Notes under the pieces: model-generated
Told to the model about the DNA's origin: nothing
What the model saw: the letters and a program-made list of their open reading frames with translations, nothing else
The model's database searches: none
Translations under genes and position numbers: made by a program
Origin: Candidatus Geothermincola primus
Lineage (GTDB): Bacteria; Actinomycetota; Geothermincolia; Geothermincolales; Geothermincolaceae
Length of the DNA stretch: 36,788 nucleotides
Direction: 5' to 3'
NCBI GenBank assembly: GCA_015711725.1
Contig: JACVIX010000014.1
Location: 1-36,788 of the forward strand
Part shown: piece after piece, positions 17,205 through 25,462 of the stretch
How the letters are laid out: every line of letters starts with the position of its first letter
Position numbering within the stretch: position 1 is the first letter of the stretch

Positions 17205-18791
17205 CTATGGACTGTCCGGTTTTTGTTGAAGGGGTCCTGTGCTTACATAAATTCTTACCCGATCACCGGCATCCAAGAGCTCCCCTCTTCTCGGTTCTTG
17301 GAGAACTATCTTTCCCTCGGGAATCACGTTGGAAGGTTCCTCCAAAACTTCCACTTTAAAACCCATCTCTCCCATGAGACGGCTCGCTTCCTTGGAGTCC
17401 AGCCCAGTAAGGTCCGGCATACTCAAGTTCATGTGGTCTTCAATGGGCGCTGATTCAATAGCTTCGCTCAATTGTGATGAGGGCTCTTTGGGAGAAGAAC
17501 CGATGAAACGAATTCCTGCCAAGCAAAGGAAAAGGATCACAAGGATTAGGAGGGTCACTTTCCAAATATGCAAAGCGCTACCCCGGCGACCTCCGCGGGA
17601 GGATGCCGTCTTTTCCATATGTACTCCTGATAGGTCGCTCACCATTTTTTGAAGATTGGATACCCTTGAAGGTTTTCCTCTATAAGATTCCTGGTTATAG
17701 TTACCCGTATATCGAAAGTCTCCGCTCTCCTCCCGCCCAAGAGGCGTCGTTTCATAGAGATCGCGGGCAGGATTGGGGCGGAAGTTCATCCAAGAAGTCC
17801 CACCTCGGTAATTACCCTGACTGTTATCCTCTGCTTGGGTTAAGTCTCCGTTCTCTTCTGGATCGGAAAGAGCCCGCAAAGGACGATCGCCTGTCTTTTC
17901 AACGCTAAGAGTTCCCGAAACTGATTTATTCACAGGAAAATGCTCGCAAGGAAAGGATTGCCTAGAATGAAGCCAAATAGGCTTTTCCCCAACTAATCCG
18001 TTTTCTTCAGCACATTCAGCTCTTCTCTCACCCAACCCTTTATCCATGGTAAGAATTCCTCGCCAAGGTAAATGGCCGCCTAGAGCTTCCTCAATCTGTT
18101 CCAGAAATACTTTCGCCGAGGGATGGCGATCGGTTGGTTGGAAAGAACAGGCCTTTAAACATATGTTTTTCAACATCGTATTCTCAAAACATGACGAGAG
18201 CAGTTCCCTGCAGAGCACACCCAAAGAAAATACATCTGAGCTACGGGTGCCTTCCTCCCCTCTCAACACCTCTGGAGCCCAATAGACAGAGAGTTCTCGG
18301 AAAAGGCGATCGTCCTCGCTCTCCAAGATAAAAGAATAACCTGGCCTGAGCAGTTTGATATCTCCCGTGCGTTCCACCCATATCTGATGGGGATTTATGC
18401 CTAGAAAATATATCCCCTTGCCCTGAGCGACCGCCATCCCCCCGATGATATCCCGAAGAATTTTAAGGGATTGAGCAGGTGGAAGATCACCGCTTTCTCT
18501 CAGAAGATCCCTCAATAAGATTCCATGAGAATAATCGTTGATTACGAAAAAGTAATCTTCTTCTTGGCCCCAAGTATAGACCCTGGAGATATGGGCGCTT
18601 TTAAGAGAGAGGTTTCTTTCTAGCAGATCGATAAGGATGGCTCTATCTCTTCTCATCTGATTTGGAAATATCAGATCTACCATTACCTGTGTGCCTAGGA
18701 GATGATAATGAGCGAGATAACTTTGAAAAATATCGCCTTTTTCCTTTAGCGCTATCAATGTGTACTTGCCATCGACGGTTTTGTTAATCAT
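17205..18791 (-). CDS. Membrane-anchored Ser/Thr pseudokinase with one PASTA domain
   Basis: This 529-residue protein has a kinase-fold domain (about 5-240), a hydrophilic, low-complexity linker (about 245-405), one membrane helix (about 409-431) and a single extracellular PASTA domain (about 456-520, with MPDLTGLDSKEASRLMGEMG). Kinase landmarks show the fold but not the chemistry: the beta-3 lysine is Asp39 in VMVDLIF, HRDLKPxN reads LGINPHQIW, and DFG reads RPG at 149-151. Kept are YWAPEVL, the Asp of SSDVFSLGVL and the final RHPSA Arg. It should therefore bind partners or peptidoglycan rather than phosphorylate. Family PASTA kinases usually have three or four PASTA units. The ATG at 18791 follows GAGGTATATAAG and a promoter with TTGACA. 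The M23 gene lies downstream on the same strand. Confidence 0.85.
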   Translation of the reverse strand: MINKTVDGKYTLIALKEKGDIFQSYLAHYHLLGTQVMVDLIFPNQMRRDRAILIDLLERNLSLKSAHISRVYTWGQEEDYFFVINDYSHGILLRDLLRESGDLPPAQSLKILRDIIGGMAVAQGKGIYFLGINPHQIWVERTGDIKLLRPGYSFILESEDDRLFRELSVYWAPEVLRGEEGTRSSDVFSLGVLCRELLSSCFENTMLKNICLKACSFQPTDRHPSAKVFLEQIEEALGGHLPWRGILTMDKGLGERRAECAEENGLVGEKPIWLHSRQSFPCEHFPVNKSVSGTLSVEKTGDRPLRALSDPEENGDLTQAEDNSQGNYRGGTSWMNFRPNPARDLYETTPLGREESGDFRYTGNYNQESYRGKPSRVSNLQKMVSDLSGVHMEKTASSRGGRRGSALHIWKVTLLILVILFLCLAGIRFIGSSPKEPSSQLSEAIESAPIEDHMNLSMPDLTGLDSKEASRLMGEMGFKVEVLEEPSNVIPEGKIVLQEPRRGELLDAGDRVRIYVSTGPLQQKPDSP

Positions 18792-18835
18792 CTTATATAC
18801 CTCTATTATATATTTTATATAAATCAACTTATATA

Positions 18836-18862
18836 ACTATAACAACTTACCTTTATTGTCAA
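18836..18862 (-). promoter_or_regulatory. Promoter of the pseudokinase gene
   Basis: On the minus strand a perfect TTGACA (18857-18862) is followed after 15 bases by TATAGT (18836-18841), in a very A+T-rich stretch about 45 bases before the start codon. Other -10 choices in the same A+T run are possible. Confidence 0.5.
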
Positions 18863-19152
18863 GAAGTTTTTTAAATTTTCTATGAACTTTTTTGAAAATA
18901 TTTCGGAAAAATCTCTGAAAAAGATATCTGGACGATGAAAAGTCGAGGGGCGATTGTTTTTTCACACACATCCGGCAGAGGCTCATTGGATGGGAGGGGA
19001 GACCATCTTGGGTGTCTAAATAGCTCAGGGGTCCAAATAGCTAAATGGAGTTGTACTTCGAAGATTAAGGACGCAAATCACCATAAACATCCGCTCCATA
19101 GAATATAATTAATGTGGATTAGTACGTTCCAATCAATGAATGGGATTCAACC
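18863..19152. other. Gene-free intergenic stretch
   Basis: No gene is seen. CTAAATAGCT and a near-copy CCAAATAGCTA occur 19 bases apart at about 19016-19045. A TATAAT at about 19102 may be part of a promoter for the following small gene. Confidence 0.4.
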
Positions 19153-19359
19153 ATGGATTGGGAAAACTTCATCCTAGGAAGTGTCTGTATCGTTTGGGGA
19201 TGCATCGCAATAGCCTTCCGTAAAGAACTCTATAAGCTGGCGAAAGAGAGCGGGAGGGGCCTAAAGGATATTCGCATACTGAGGCCCTTGATCATTTTCC
19301 TCTGCTTCGCTTTGCCAATCGCTGGATTATATCTAATTCTGATGAGAGGAATATTATAG
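19153..19359 (+). CDS. Small two-helix membrane protein
   Basis: This 68-residue protein has an N-terminal hydrophobic segment (about 5-23), a basic loop with KELYKLAKESGRGLKD, and a second helix (about 45-65). It is not a family I recognise. No strong ribosome binding site is present, but the regular pattern of two helices and charged loop is more protein-like than chance. A near-perfect hairpin AAGTGG/CCACTT lies 22 bases after the stop at 19381-19402. Confidence 0.5.
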   Translation: MDWENFILGSVCIVWGCIAIAFRKELYKLAKESGRGLKDIRILRPLIIFLCFALPIAGLYLILMRGIL

Positions 19360-20040
19360 ACGAGTCAAAACAATATCATAAGTAAGTGGCTTCCCACTTG
19401 TTACAATGCTATATGGCCGATTACATTGTTTTTCGTTTTAAGTGTTTATTTTTGCCATAAGTGCGGTCAAATTGGCGTGATACCGCAGGTACCTTATGCG
19501 GCGTCTCCTCTATAGAAATTTTAAAGTTTGTAAATATATATTTTGCCTTATTTTGCCTCGCGCTCGACATGTCTTGAGCCAGTTTATATATCAAGATTTA
19601 AATATCACCCCTTCTCTTATCGGAACAACGCAACTCCTCGCTGTGCATAAATCGTGCTTGTTTCAACATAACGAACGTGCGATGTTGGGGCTAAGTTCCC
19701 TGGGGCGAGGAGGTTAAGGAGGAGAGCATCAGAAACCTGCATCGAAGGCATATGCCATCGTTCTAGGAGGTGAGTGGCAAAACTTTTCTTAAGGATATTT
19801 ATAGGAGCTCGCTATTGATGAGATAACATCACGGTAGATTTTTATCATGATAAATCGCTCATTTTTTAATTTAGCATCGCGGTATTCCATTAGATGGATT
19901 TATTTCTCAAGATTCACTTTACTTTCTTTATGCGCATCTTTTTATTTACACTTCTGCTTCCTACTAGTTGAACAATACCTCACTTCGGGGATAAGAACTT
20001 TTGGAAGAGTCTTGGATTGCTTTAACTTTTACCAGAGAGA
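19360..20040. other. Gene-free stretch of about 680 bp
   Basis: Only short frames without ribosome binding sites are present. A hairpin (19381-19402, AAGTGG/CCACTT with CTTC loop, no T run) follows the small membrane gene. The remainder is A+T-rich with no repeat I could identify. Confidence 0.5.
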
Positions 20041-20075
20041 TTTTGTTTTGATTCCTAGACGGAATTAAAACAAAA
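20041..20075 (-). terminator. A+T-rich hairpin at the end of the pyruvate carboxylase operon
   Basis: A 15-bp stem (20041-20055 with 20061-20075, one G-T pair) and a 5-base loop overlaps the last codons and stop of the biotin carboxylase gene. It is symmetric and rich in A/T with no separate T run, so it may act as a weak terminator or as a 3' end protecting structure. Confidence 0.55.
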
Positions 20076-21408
20076 GCTCGCTTTCCACCGAGCGCGTGTG
20101 ATAATATCCCTTTCTGAATCGTGGGCTCATCATCAACTTGATGTGGAAAGGTATAGTGCTTCTCACCCCCTCAATTTCGAACTCGCTCAACGCTTGCAGG
20201 GTTAGCCTGATGGCCTCTTCCCGGTCCCTTCCATGCACGATCAGCTTGGCTAAAAGCGAGTCGTAATTAGGGGAGATACGATAACCCTGGTAACAGTGCG
20301 TATCTACTCTCAAGTGCGGCCCCCCCGGCACTGTCCATCTCTCGATAACCCCCGGTGTAGGCATAAAATCCCTCTCTGGGTCTTCCGCGTTTATCCTGCA
20401 TTCTATGGCATGTCCTTCCATACGTAGCTCTTCCTGGCTGAAACTCAGAGGCTCGCCCATAGCCACTTTAATCTGCTCCACCAGGATATCTTTTCCGGTA
20501 ATCATCTCAGTTACAGGGTGCTCTACCTGAATACGCGCGTTGAATTCCATAAAATAGAAATGATTATCTTCATCCAGTAAAAATTCCATGGTCCCAGCAG
20601 AGTTATAATTGATGGAAGCGGCTCCTCTCACCGCCGCTTCCCCCATCTTTTCCCTCAAATCTGGCGTTACCGCCGGGGAAGGGGATTCTTCCAGCAATTT
20701 CTGATTTCTCCTCTGGATGGAGCATTCCCTCTCAAATAGATGGATCACATTACCATGATGGTCGCCTAGAACCTGGATCTCCACGTGCCTCGCGTTCCTT
20801 AAAAATTTCTCAATGTATATCTCCTCGGATCCGAAGGCACTCCTGGCTTCCGCTTTCACCAGGGGAAGTGAACGAATCAATTCCTGACGGTCGTTGACTA
20901 TCCGCATTCCCTTCCCGCCTCCGCCCAGCGAAGCCTTTATTAGAACCGGGAAACCTATTTCCTCAGAGATTTTTAATGCGGCGGACTCGTCCAGATCCGA
21001 GGAGGAATACCCGGGAAGAACCGGGACCCCCGCTTTACCCATAGCTTCACGAGCTTTAGCTTTATTTCCCGTGAGGGCCATGGCATCCGGATCGGGACCA
21101 ATAAACACGATATCCGCGTCCCTGCATGCCCTGGCAAACTCCTCGTTCTCCGCTAAAAAACCATAGCCCGGGTGAATGGCGTCGGCACCGCTTATCTCCG
21201 CCGCTCCGATGACGTTCTGAATATTTAGATAAGATTCCGCGCTGGCAGGGGGACCAACACAGACCTTTTCGTCCACGTATTTCAGATGAAGGCAATCGGT
21301 GTCAGCTTTGGAATATACCCCTACCGTCTCCAAGCCTAGTAACTTACACGCCCTTAAGACACGCAGAGCGATCTCCCCCCGATTGGCGATCAGTACTCTC
21401 TTAAACAA
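20065..21408 (-). CDS. pycA: Biotin carboxylase subunit (pyruvate carboxylase subunit A / AccC-like)
   Basis: This 447-residue enzyme carboxylates biotin with bicarbonate and ATP. It shows the standard layout: N-terminal KRVLIANRGEIALRVLRA, the ATP-grasp Gly-rich loop KASLGGGGKGMR, the EKFLRNARHVEIQVLGD segment, the active-site ERECSIQRRNQKLLEESPSP, and the MEFNARIQVEHPVTE segment with the biotin-carboxylation arginine. AccC and PycA cannot be separated by sequence alone; here it starts right behind pycB, so it is called the pyruvate carboxylase biotin carboxylase. It may also serve acetyl-CoA carboxylase. The start is TTG at 21408, three bases after the pycB stop, with GGGGGG upstream; no other start precedes the conserved MFKRVLIANRG. 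Confidence 0.9.
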   Translation of the reverse strand: MFKRVLIANRGEIALRVLRACKLLGLETVGVYSKADTDCLHLKYVDEKVCVGPPASAESYLNIQNVIGAAEISGADAIHPGYGFLAENEEFARACRDADIVFIGPDPDAMALTGNKAKAREAMGKAGVPVLPGYSSSDLDESAALKISEEIGFPVLIKASLGGGGKGMRIVNDRQELIRSLPLVKAEARSAFGSEEIYIEKFLRNARHVEIQVLGDHHGNVIHLFERECSIQRRNQKLLEESPSPAVTPDLREKMGEAAVRGAASINYNSAGTMEFLLDEDNHFYFMEFNARIQVEHPVTEMITGKDILVEQIKVAMGEPLSFSQEELRMEGHAIECRINAEDPERDFMPTPGVIERWTVPGGPHLRVDTHCYQGYRISPNYDSLLAKLIVHGRDREEAIRLTLQALSEFEIEGVRSTIPFHIKLMMSPRFRKGYYHTRSVESELLF

Positions 21409-21411
21409 GGC

Positions 21412-23259
21412 TCAAACCCCCCGGGGTTCGATCTCCATCAAAACCTGATCGTACTCCACCCCTTCTGCGTGTTCCACCAGGATTCGTTTGATCTTTCCCG
21501 ATACCGGTGAGGGTATCTCGTTGAACAGCTTCATAACTTCCACAATGCAGAGGGTTTGTCCTTCCTCCACCTCGTCTCCTTCCTCCACATAAGGTGGCGC
21601 GCCTGGAGAAGGAGTACGGTAGAAGGTGCCCACCAGGGGAGACCTCACCTGGATTAACTTCATATCCTCAACGGCTGTAGCGGTAGTCTCCCTTCTGGGC
21701 GCCGTGGAAATACCAGCTGGAGCTGCGGCTACTTCTCTTGTCGCGCCCTCTCCCATGCTGATAGTGATGCTCATATTTTGAAATATATTCGCGATCTCCT
21801 GGGTCACCCTGGTAATAATATCTTCCACCACCTCCCCCATAGACCTTTCCTCTAAATACTTGCGTTCCCTCCTCTCCATCTGCTTGATCGGAGCCTCCTC
21901 ATCATCGATAACAGGATTCTTTCTCCACTCAAAGAACTTAAGTGCTATATCGGGAAAGATGGCATAAGATATATAATCTTCCTCCTTCTCCACCAAGCTA
22001 GGATCCAGCTCCCTCTTGGCTTTGGGCATTTCCGGTTCTAGTACATCCGCCGGTCTCACCGTTATGGGTTCCCCTCCTTTTAGGGCTCTGCGTTTGAGCT
22101 CCTCGCTGATGGGGCCAGGAGGCCTGCCATAATATCCTTTGACATAGTTCTCCACCTCCCGGGGAATGATTTTGTATCTCTCGCCCAACAGGACGTTAAA
22201 GACCGCCTGGGTACCCACTAGTTGACTGGTGGGTGTGACCAGAGGAGGATAACCCATGTCTCTCCTTACTATAGGGATTTCCTCTAACACCTCCTCTAAG
22301 CGATCCAAGGCGTTCTGTTGCTCTAGTTGGGCGATTAAGTTGGTGGCCATCCCCCCAGGAATCTGATGGGATATCACCGTTATATCGATCAAAGGTTGTT
22401 CCTGCCCCATGAGTTTCCGGTTCTGCGCAACCACCTCGAAATATTCCGACACGTCTCTTATCGCCTCGAAGTTGAGACCCAGTTCATATTGGGTATCTCG
22501 CAGGCAGGCCACCATGGTCTCCACCGCGGGCTGGCTGGTATAAAGAGAGAGCGGTGCGGCTGCGCAATCGATAACATCCGCCCCCGCCTCGATGCCTTTG
22601 ATATAGGAATTGGAGGCCATGCCCGTGGAAGCATGAGAATGCAACTGAATGGGGACTTTTACCGCCTCTTTCAACTTGCTTACCAGCTCATAAGCCACGT
22701 AAGGGGCTAATATCCCGGACATATCCTTTATGCAAATGGAATCCGCGCCCATATCCACCAAGGTCCGCGCCACACCCACAAAGTGCTCTACATTGTGGAC
22801 CGGGCTGATAGTGTAGCTAAGAGTGCCTTGGGCATGTGCCCCTTCCCTCTTTATTATCTCTATGGATTTCTCCATATTCCTGGTGTCATTGAGGGCGTCA
22901 AATACCCTGATGATGTCTATACCCCCCGCGATAGCTCTCTTAATAAACTCCTCCAGTACGTCATCGGGATAGTTACGATAACCCACCAAATTCTGCCCTC
23001 TCAAAAGCATCTGTAATTTGGTTCGCTTGAATTTTTCCCTGATGCGATAGAGACGATCCCAGGGGTCCTCATGTAGAAATCTCATGCAAACGTCGAAAGT
23101 TGCGCCTCCCCAAACCTCCACGGAATGATATCCCACATCATCGATACGCTCGGCGATGGGAAGGATATCAGTCAATCTCATGCGGGTGGCCCATAAGGAT
23201 TGATGTGCATCCCTTAAAGTGGTATCGGTGATCCCTACATGTCGTTTTTTTTCTTCCAA
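21412..23259 (-). CDS. pycB: Pyruvate carboxylase subunit B: carboxyltransferase with fused biotin carrier
   Basis: This 615-residue protein joins a carboxyltransferase domain (about 9-460, with ITDTTLRDAHQSLWATRMR, a GQNLVGYRNYPDD stretch, IKDMSG and LHSHASTGMASNSY) to a biotin-carrier domain (about 538-613). The biotin lysine is Lys577 in EVMKLFNEI. The carrier domain resembles AccB (VGTFYRTPSPGAPPYVEEGD) rather than the usual PycB/OadA carrier with EAMKM. Together with the biotin carboxylase downstream it should make oxaloacetate from pyruvate; oxaloacetate decarboxylase is less likely as no OadB/G is nearby. The start is TTG at 23259, preceded by a strong GGAGGTCATA; a TTG 33 bases upstream has none. 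Confidence 0.9.
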   Translation of the reverse strand: MEEKKRHVGITDTTLRDAHQSLWATRMRLTDILPIAERIDDVGYHSVEVWGGATFDVCMRFLHEDPWDRLYRIREKFKRTKLQMLLRGQNLVGYRNYPDDVLEEFIKRAIAGGIDIIRVFDALNDTRNMEKSIEIIKREGAHAQGTLSYTISPVHNVEHFVGVARTLVDMGADSICIKDMSGILAPYVAYELVSKLKEAVKVPIQLHSHASTGMASNSYIKGIEAGADVIDCAAAPLSLYTSQPAVETMVACLRDTQYELGLNFEAIRDVSEYFEVVAQNRKLMGQEQPLIDITVISHQIPGGMATNLIAQLEQQNALDRLEEVLEEIPIVRRDMGYPPLVTPTSQLVGTQAVFNVLLGERYKIIPREVENYVKGYYGRPPGPISEELKRRALKGGEPITVRPADVLEPEMPKAKRELDPSLVEKEEDYISYAIFPDIALKFFEWRKNPVIDDEEAPIKQMERRERKYLEERSMGEVVEDIITRVTQEIANIFQNMSITISMGEGATREVAAAPAGISTAPRRETTATAVEDMKLIQVRSPLVGTFYRTPSPGAPPYVEEGDEVEEGQTLCIVEVMKLFNEIPSPVSGKIKRILVEHAEGVEYDQVLMEIEPRGV

Positions 23260-23335
23260 TATGACCTCCAGCTCGGGCAAAATTTTACACAATATTATTT
23301 AAGCGGAATTTCTCATCTGCGAACTTAAGGCAAGC

Positions 23336-23368
23336 GATAGAGCTATCAATTTATCCATATGTATTATA
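23336..23368 (-). promoter_or_regulatory. Possible pycB promoter with palindrome
   Basis: On the minus strand TGATATAAT (an extended -10 box at 23363-23368) is followed, right after the expected start point, by a perfect 12-base palindrome GATAGAGCTATC at 23336-23347. It sits about 80 bases before the pycB start and could be an operator. Confidence 0.4.
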
Positions 23369-23427
23369 TCACCGACAGCCGCCTCGAAACCTCATACAAA
23401 TGGATTATCGGCGTTCTCAAAACCCCG

Positions 23428-24012
23428 CTAAATTTTGACTATTCTAAATGAGCTAAAGGCCAGAGAGGCCGCCAAAGCTTTTAGGACATCCACCAGAATA
23501 AAGGGTTTTATCCCTAGTGCATAAGCTAGAACCATGCTCTTTCCATGTAGCCCTAGCCAGGAAGCCAGCCATCCGGCTCCCAGCAAGTAGATGACCGCCA
23601 GCCCACTCAAACAGGCGAGAAAAGCTCCCGACATTTTATATCTTCCCCTCACGAGGATGGTGTGACTGATTATCCCCACACACCCCGACGCCACCACAAA
23701 ACCCCACAGGTATCCCCCAGTGGGCCCGAAGAGCACCTGGGGTCCCGTATAGGGAGGAGCCGCGAAGAAGGGGGCCCCGCAGAGCCCAGCGAGGAGATAG
23801 AGCATCTGACTTACCGGTCCCCACACCGGTCCCAGCACTAGCCCAGAGAGCAATACGAAGAAGACTTGCATGGTAACGGGAACTGGCGTAAGGGATATGC
23901 GGATTATCGCACCTATTCCGGTGAGCGCCGCGAAGAGCAAAGCGGGAACCACGCCCTCCCGCAATATCGAGATATCCTTCGACTTTACCGCGCTAGCCAA
24001 TCCTTTATACAT
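23428..24012 (-). CDS. bioY: BioY biotin transporter substrate-binding component
   Basis: This 194-residue membrane protein has six hydrophobic helices and matches BioY: ALTGIGAIIRISLTPVPVTMQ in the first part, then LGPVWGPVSQMLYLLAGLCGAPFF and a GPTGGYLWGFVVAS segment, all strong BioY signatures. BioY is the S component of ECF-type biotin uptake, alone or with an energy-coupling module. It lies directly upstream of pycB-pycA on the same strand, where biotin is needed. The ATG at 24012 is preceded by AGGGGTGG; a GTG nine bases earlier is less likely. Confidence 0.93.
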   Translation of the reverse strand: MYKGLASAVKSKDISILREGVVPALLFAALTGIGAIIRISLTPVPVTMQVFFVLLSGLVLGPVWGPVSQMLYLLAGLCGAPFFAAPPYTGPQVLFGPTGGYLWGFVVASGCVGIISHTILVRGRYKMSGAFLACLSGLAVIYLLGAGWLASWLGLHGKSMVLAYALGIKPFILVDVLKALAASLAFSSFRIVKI

Positions 24013-24045
24013 ATGTGCCACCCCTGCTAACTAAATCGTAATATC

Positions 24046-24074
24046 TGTTTATAGAAAATTTTTTTCACTGTCAA
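24046..24074 (-). promoter_or_regulatory. Possible bioY promoter
   Basis: On the minus strand a perfect TTGACA (24069-24074) lies 17 bases before TAAACA, or 15 before TATAAA, about 35 bases upstream of the bioY ribosome binding site. I saw no BirA-type palindrome. Confidence 0.4.
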
Positions 24075-24395
24075 TAGATTGAAAGAAAATATTGAAAAAA
24101 TATGCTCAAGAACCGTTTATTTCTGAATATTCGCTCTCGCAAATGTATTATTTCACATATTATTACATATTGTTAATAATATTATTCTTCTGCTTTTTAC
24201 ATCACACCCAACCGATCCTCCACGAAGATCATAACGTCAAGCTGCTGCCCCATTAAAGGTGCCTTCAGAGACGCCCAGAATCAATCAGGCAGTCCCTGCC
24301 CTGTCAAGATGGGAAAACAACCTCCCATCCTATGAAACACATTGACAGAGATTGAGAAGAAATGGGACGTGTCCGTTTCCCGCCCCCCATCTCAA
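24075..24395. other. Intergenic stretch with hairpin debris
   Basis: No gene is seen. The left part is very A+T-rich. In the right part lie a 6-bp hairpin GATGGG/CCCATC (24308-24329) and a block with AATGGGACGTGTCC followed by TTCCCG and CCCCCCAT at 24360-24391. This resembles ends of decayed IS200-like or REP-type elements, but no transposase remains. Confidence 0.35.
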
Positions 24396-24407
24396 ATGAA
24401 CGTTCAT
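24396..24407. promoter_or_regulatory. Perfect 12-base palindrome upstream of radical SAM gene
   Basis: ATGAACGTTCAT is a perfect palindrome 35 bases before the -35 box of the radical SAM gene. Its shape matches TetR-type operators, but no regulator gene is beside it. Confidence 0.35.
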
Positions 24408-24441
24408 ACGTTCTAAACACCTTCATGGCTAAAACGTATCA

Positions 24442-24468
24442 TTGAAAATACCAAAAAGGATATATAAT
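24442..24468 (+). promoter_or_regulatory. Probable promoter of radical SAM gene
   Basis: TTGAAA (24442-24447) is followed by TATAAT (24463-24468), spaced by 15 bases in an A+T-rich run; then come a short leader, AAGGAG and the ATG at 24493. Confidence 0.5.
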
Positions 24469-24492
24469 ATCTCATAAGGAGTGTGATTACGC

Positions 24493-25368
24493 ATGATATC
24501 TTATGAACAACCACTTTACCGCCCACCTTGTGAAGCAGGCAGTCTGATTATACAAGTGACCCTGGGATGCCCCCATAACCGCTGTACCTTCTGCGGGATG
24601 TACAAGATGAAGAAGTATCAAGTGAGGGACGCAGAAGAGGTAAAAGCGGATTTGAGGAAAGCCCGCATCATCTACAGTTATGTGGAATCTATCTTTCTCG
24701 CCGATGGCAATACCATAGCCATGAACTCGGAGAAGCTGGCCGAGATCATCGCTTACGCGCGCGAGCTCTTTCCCGAGACTAAACGAGTTTCTAGCTACGG
24801 CGGAGGCAGGTTCCTGAAGGGGAAATCGCCTGAAGCCCTGAAGAGACTGGCGGAAGCCGGACTGGACACCATTTATTTCGGTTTGGAGACCGGAGATGAC
24901 TACATCCTTAACAAGGTAAACAAGGGAGTAACCTCGTCTGAAATGGTAAAAGCCGCATTGAAAGTAAAGGAAGCAGGCATCGTTCTCAGCGTGTACATTC
25001 TTCTTGGACTGGGGGGAGAAAGGTTTTGGAGGCAACATGCCGAGAACACTGCGATCGCCCTCAACCAGATGCAACCTAACTATATACGCCCCAGAACCCT
25101 GTATTTGCTTCCCGGAACCCCACTCCATGAAGAGAAACAGCGCGGTGAATTCGAGGAAGCCTCGGGGGAGACTATCATGCGGGAGCTGCGCTTGATGCTG
25201 GAGATGTTAGAGGTAGAAGAGTCATATTTTCTCTCCGATCACGTCTCCAACTACATACCGGTTTACGGCCTCCTTCCCAGGGACAAGGGAAAGATGCTAG
25301 AGATGATCGATCAGGCTCTCTCCGAACCCGATCGTTATCTGGCGCCGCGGATACTTACCCACCTCTGA
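24493..25368 (+). CDS. Radical SAM family protein with CX4CX2C cluster motif
   Basis: This 291-residue protein is a radical SAM enzyme: QVTLGCPHNRCTFCGMYK holds the [4Fe-4S] motif at Cys26, Cys31 and Cys34 (CX4CX2C, not the usual CX3CX2C), and later segments match the SAM barrel (a GGG motif in SYGGGRF, IYFGLETGDDYIL, and the glycine-rich LLGLGGER). It belongs to a COG1032-like group of uncharacterised bacterial proteins with CTFCGMYK-type sites. The reaction and substrate are not known. The ATG follows AAGGAG about ten bases upstream and a recognisable promoter. It stands alone on the plus strand. Confidence 0.85.
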   Translation: MISYEQPLYRPPCEAGSLIIQVTLGCPHNRCTFCGMYKMKKYQVRDAEEVKADLRKARIIYSYVESIFLADGNTIAMNSEKLAEIIAYARELFPETKRVSSYGGGRFLKGKSPEALKRLAEAGLDTIYFGLETGDDYILNKVNKGVTSSEMVKAALKVKEAGIVLSVYILLGLGGERFWRQHAENTAIALNQMQPNYIRPRTLYLLPGTPLHEEKQRGEFEEASGETIMRELRLMLEMLEVEESYFLSDHVSNYIPVYGLLPRDKGKMLEMIDQALSEPDRYLAPRILTHL

Positions 25369-25462
25369 CCGAAAGCAAAGGATAGCTGACGCAGCCCAAG
25401 GAAGCCTCTTCCAAATTCGAGGATGTATAGTTCTGAGCTCCATATAGCCGCGCCAAGGATTT

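Noticed and set aside
19496-20068. Two 73-codon frames between the small membrane gene and the biotin carboxylase
   Set aside because: No ribosome binding site, no motif, and one has random Phe/Ser-rich composition of A+T-rich DNA.
20065-21408. Stand-alone acetyl-CoA carboxylase accC
   Set aside because: It starts three bases after pycB in one unit; a second role in fatty-acid synthesis is still possible.
21412-23259. Oxaloacetate decarboxylase alpha subunit
   Set aside because: The partner gene is a biotin carboxylase and there are no OadB or OadG genes in the window, so pyruvate carboxylase fits better.
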